Assembly: GCA_002339725.1 (NCBI GenBank)
Contig: DDKN01000085.1
Span: 6,898 to 30,950, forward strand
DNA from: Thiobacillus sp. UBA2597
Lineage (GTDB): Bacteria > Pseudomonadota > Gammaproteobacteria > Burkholderiales > Thiobacillaceae
Direction: 5' to 3'
Length of the DNA stretch: 24,053 nucleotides
A program made the translations under genes and the position numbers. The notes under the pieces were generated by a model that worked only from the letters and a program-made list of their open reading frames with translations, searched no databases and was not told the origin of the DNA. Shown here in pieces: positions 23,274 to 24,053 of this stretch (within the stretch, counting starts at the first letter, position 1; the number at the start of each line of letters is the position of its first letter).

Positions 23274-24053
23274 ATGAGCTTCCAGCAGGGTTTGAGCGGA
23301 CTGGCCGGTGCCACCAAGAACCTCGACGTGATCGGCAACAACATCGCCAACGTCGCCACCGCCGGCTTCAAACAGAGCCGGGCCGAGTTTGCCGACGTCT
23401 ATGCCAGCTCGCTCTATGGTGCCGGCGGGGTGCAGGTCGGCATCGGTACCCAGGTGCTGAACGTGGCCCAGCAGTTCACCCAGGGCAACATCTCGCTCAC
23501 CAACAACCCGCTCGACGTGGCGATCAACGGCGACGGCTTCTTCCGGCTCAATGACAACGGCGCCATCACCTACAGCCGCAACGGCCAGTTCCATCTGGAC
23601 AAGGACGGCTATCTGGTCACCAACACCGGTCTGAACGTCATGGGCTACACCAATCTGACCCTGGACGTGAACAACAACGTGATCGGGGCCTCCACCCTGG
23701 GCAACATCCAGATCGACCTCAATGACCTGCAGCCCCAGGCCACCACCAGCCTGCAGCTGGTGATGAACCTGGACGCCAGCGCCACCGCCGTGCCCGCCAC
23801 CACCAGCTTTGCCCAGGGCAGCCCGGCTACTTACAACTTCACTACCAACTTCACCGCCTACGACAGCCAGGGCGGCAGCCACCCGCTGACCATGTACTAC
23901 ACCAAGCGCGGCGCCAGCCTGTGGGAGGTGAATGCCTATCTGGACGGCACGACCCGGCTCGACCTCAACCCGGCCAATCCCGCCCCCGGCAAGGTGCAGA
24001 GCTTCATCTCATTCAATCCGGATGGCAGCCTGAACACGGCCACCCAGCAGGTC
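23274..24053 (+). CDS. flgE: Flagellar hook protein FlgE, partial
   Basis: The frame opens at the ATG at 23274 after AAGGAGAAGG and runs off the right edge; 260 residues are visible. The N-terminus MSFQQGLSGLAGATKNLDVI followed by GNNIANVATAGFKQSRAEF is diagnostic. The D1/D2 region shows NPLDVAINGDGFFRLNDNG, ITYSRNGQFHLDKDGYLVTN and the YDSQGGSHPLTMYYTKRGA strand. FlgE polymerises into the hook. The remaining C-terminal part lies outside the window. Confidence 0.96.
   Translation, partial: MSFQQGLSGLAGATKNLDVIGNNIANVATAGFKQSRAEFADVYASSLYGAGGVQVGIGTQVLNVAQQFTQGNISLTNNPLDVAINGDGFFRLNDNGAITYSRNGQFHLDKDGYLVTNTGLNVMGYTNLTLDVNNNVIGASTLGNIQIDLNDLQPQATTSLQLVMNLDASATAVPATTSFAQGSPATYNFTTNFTAYDSQGGSHPLTMYYTKRGASLWEVNAYLDGTTRLDLNPANPAPGKVQSFISFNPDGSLNTATQQV

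Overview
The window is GC-rich, densely coded DNA with short intergenic gaps. It is most likely from the chromosome of a flagellated betaproteobacterium. The block mltD-gloB-yafS-rnhA-dnaQ matches an order known from proteobacteria including E. coli. The codon use and the flg gene set fit the same group, but I cannot name a genus from sequence alone.

Layout. (1) Positions 1-3964, minus strand: a TetR-regulated efflux-type ABC transporter. The order is TetR repressor, HlyD/MacA-like adaptor, FtsX/MacB-like permease, a small secreted Gln/Arg-rich protein, then an ATPase cut by the window edge. The first three genes overlap by ATGA. A perfect 19-bp hairpin lies just before the ATPase start. (2) 4239-6009, minus: fabI (enoyl-ACP reductase) followed by an RssA-type patatin-like phospholipase with a probable TTG start. 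(3) 6094-13751, plus: a peptide/nickel-type ABC importer made of a lipoprotein binding protein, two permeases and one fused double ATPase. It is interrupted by an antisense gene for a periplasmic tandem-thioredoxin protein (8235-9233). (4) 13754-18174: mltD and gloB on minus, then the YafS-like methyltransferase, rnhA and dnaQ on plus. Between rnhA and dnaQ is a 146-bp-period imperfect tandem repeat that re-uses the 3' end of rnhA and carries a paired inverted-repeat element. (5) 18176-24053: flagellar genes. A small metal-binding (HMA) protein, flgN, flgM and flgA lie on minus; a GGDEF diguanylate cyclase and flgB-flgC-flgD-flgE (cut by the window end) lie on plus.

Regulation visible in the sequence. 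A textbook sigma-54 site (21712-21728) lies upstream of flgB and a perfect sigma-28 -10 box (19204-19211) lies upstream of flgM, so the flagellar cascade appears to be layered. Three start codons (6094, 9407, 15999) sit only 6-7 nt after a -10-like box, which suggests leaderless mRNAs. The tetR promoter has a near-palindrome at the expected transcription start, which fits autorepression.

The strongest candidates for something undescribed are the rnhA-tail tandem repeat, the peptide-importer variant (binding protein anchored at both ends plus a permease with about 200 extra N-terminal residues), and the Gln/Arg-rich secreted protein inside the efflux operon. No rRNA, tRNA, CRISPR array, insertion sequence or phage gene was seen.
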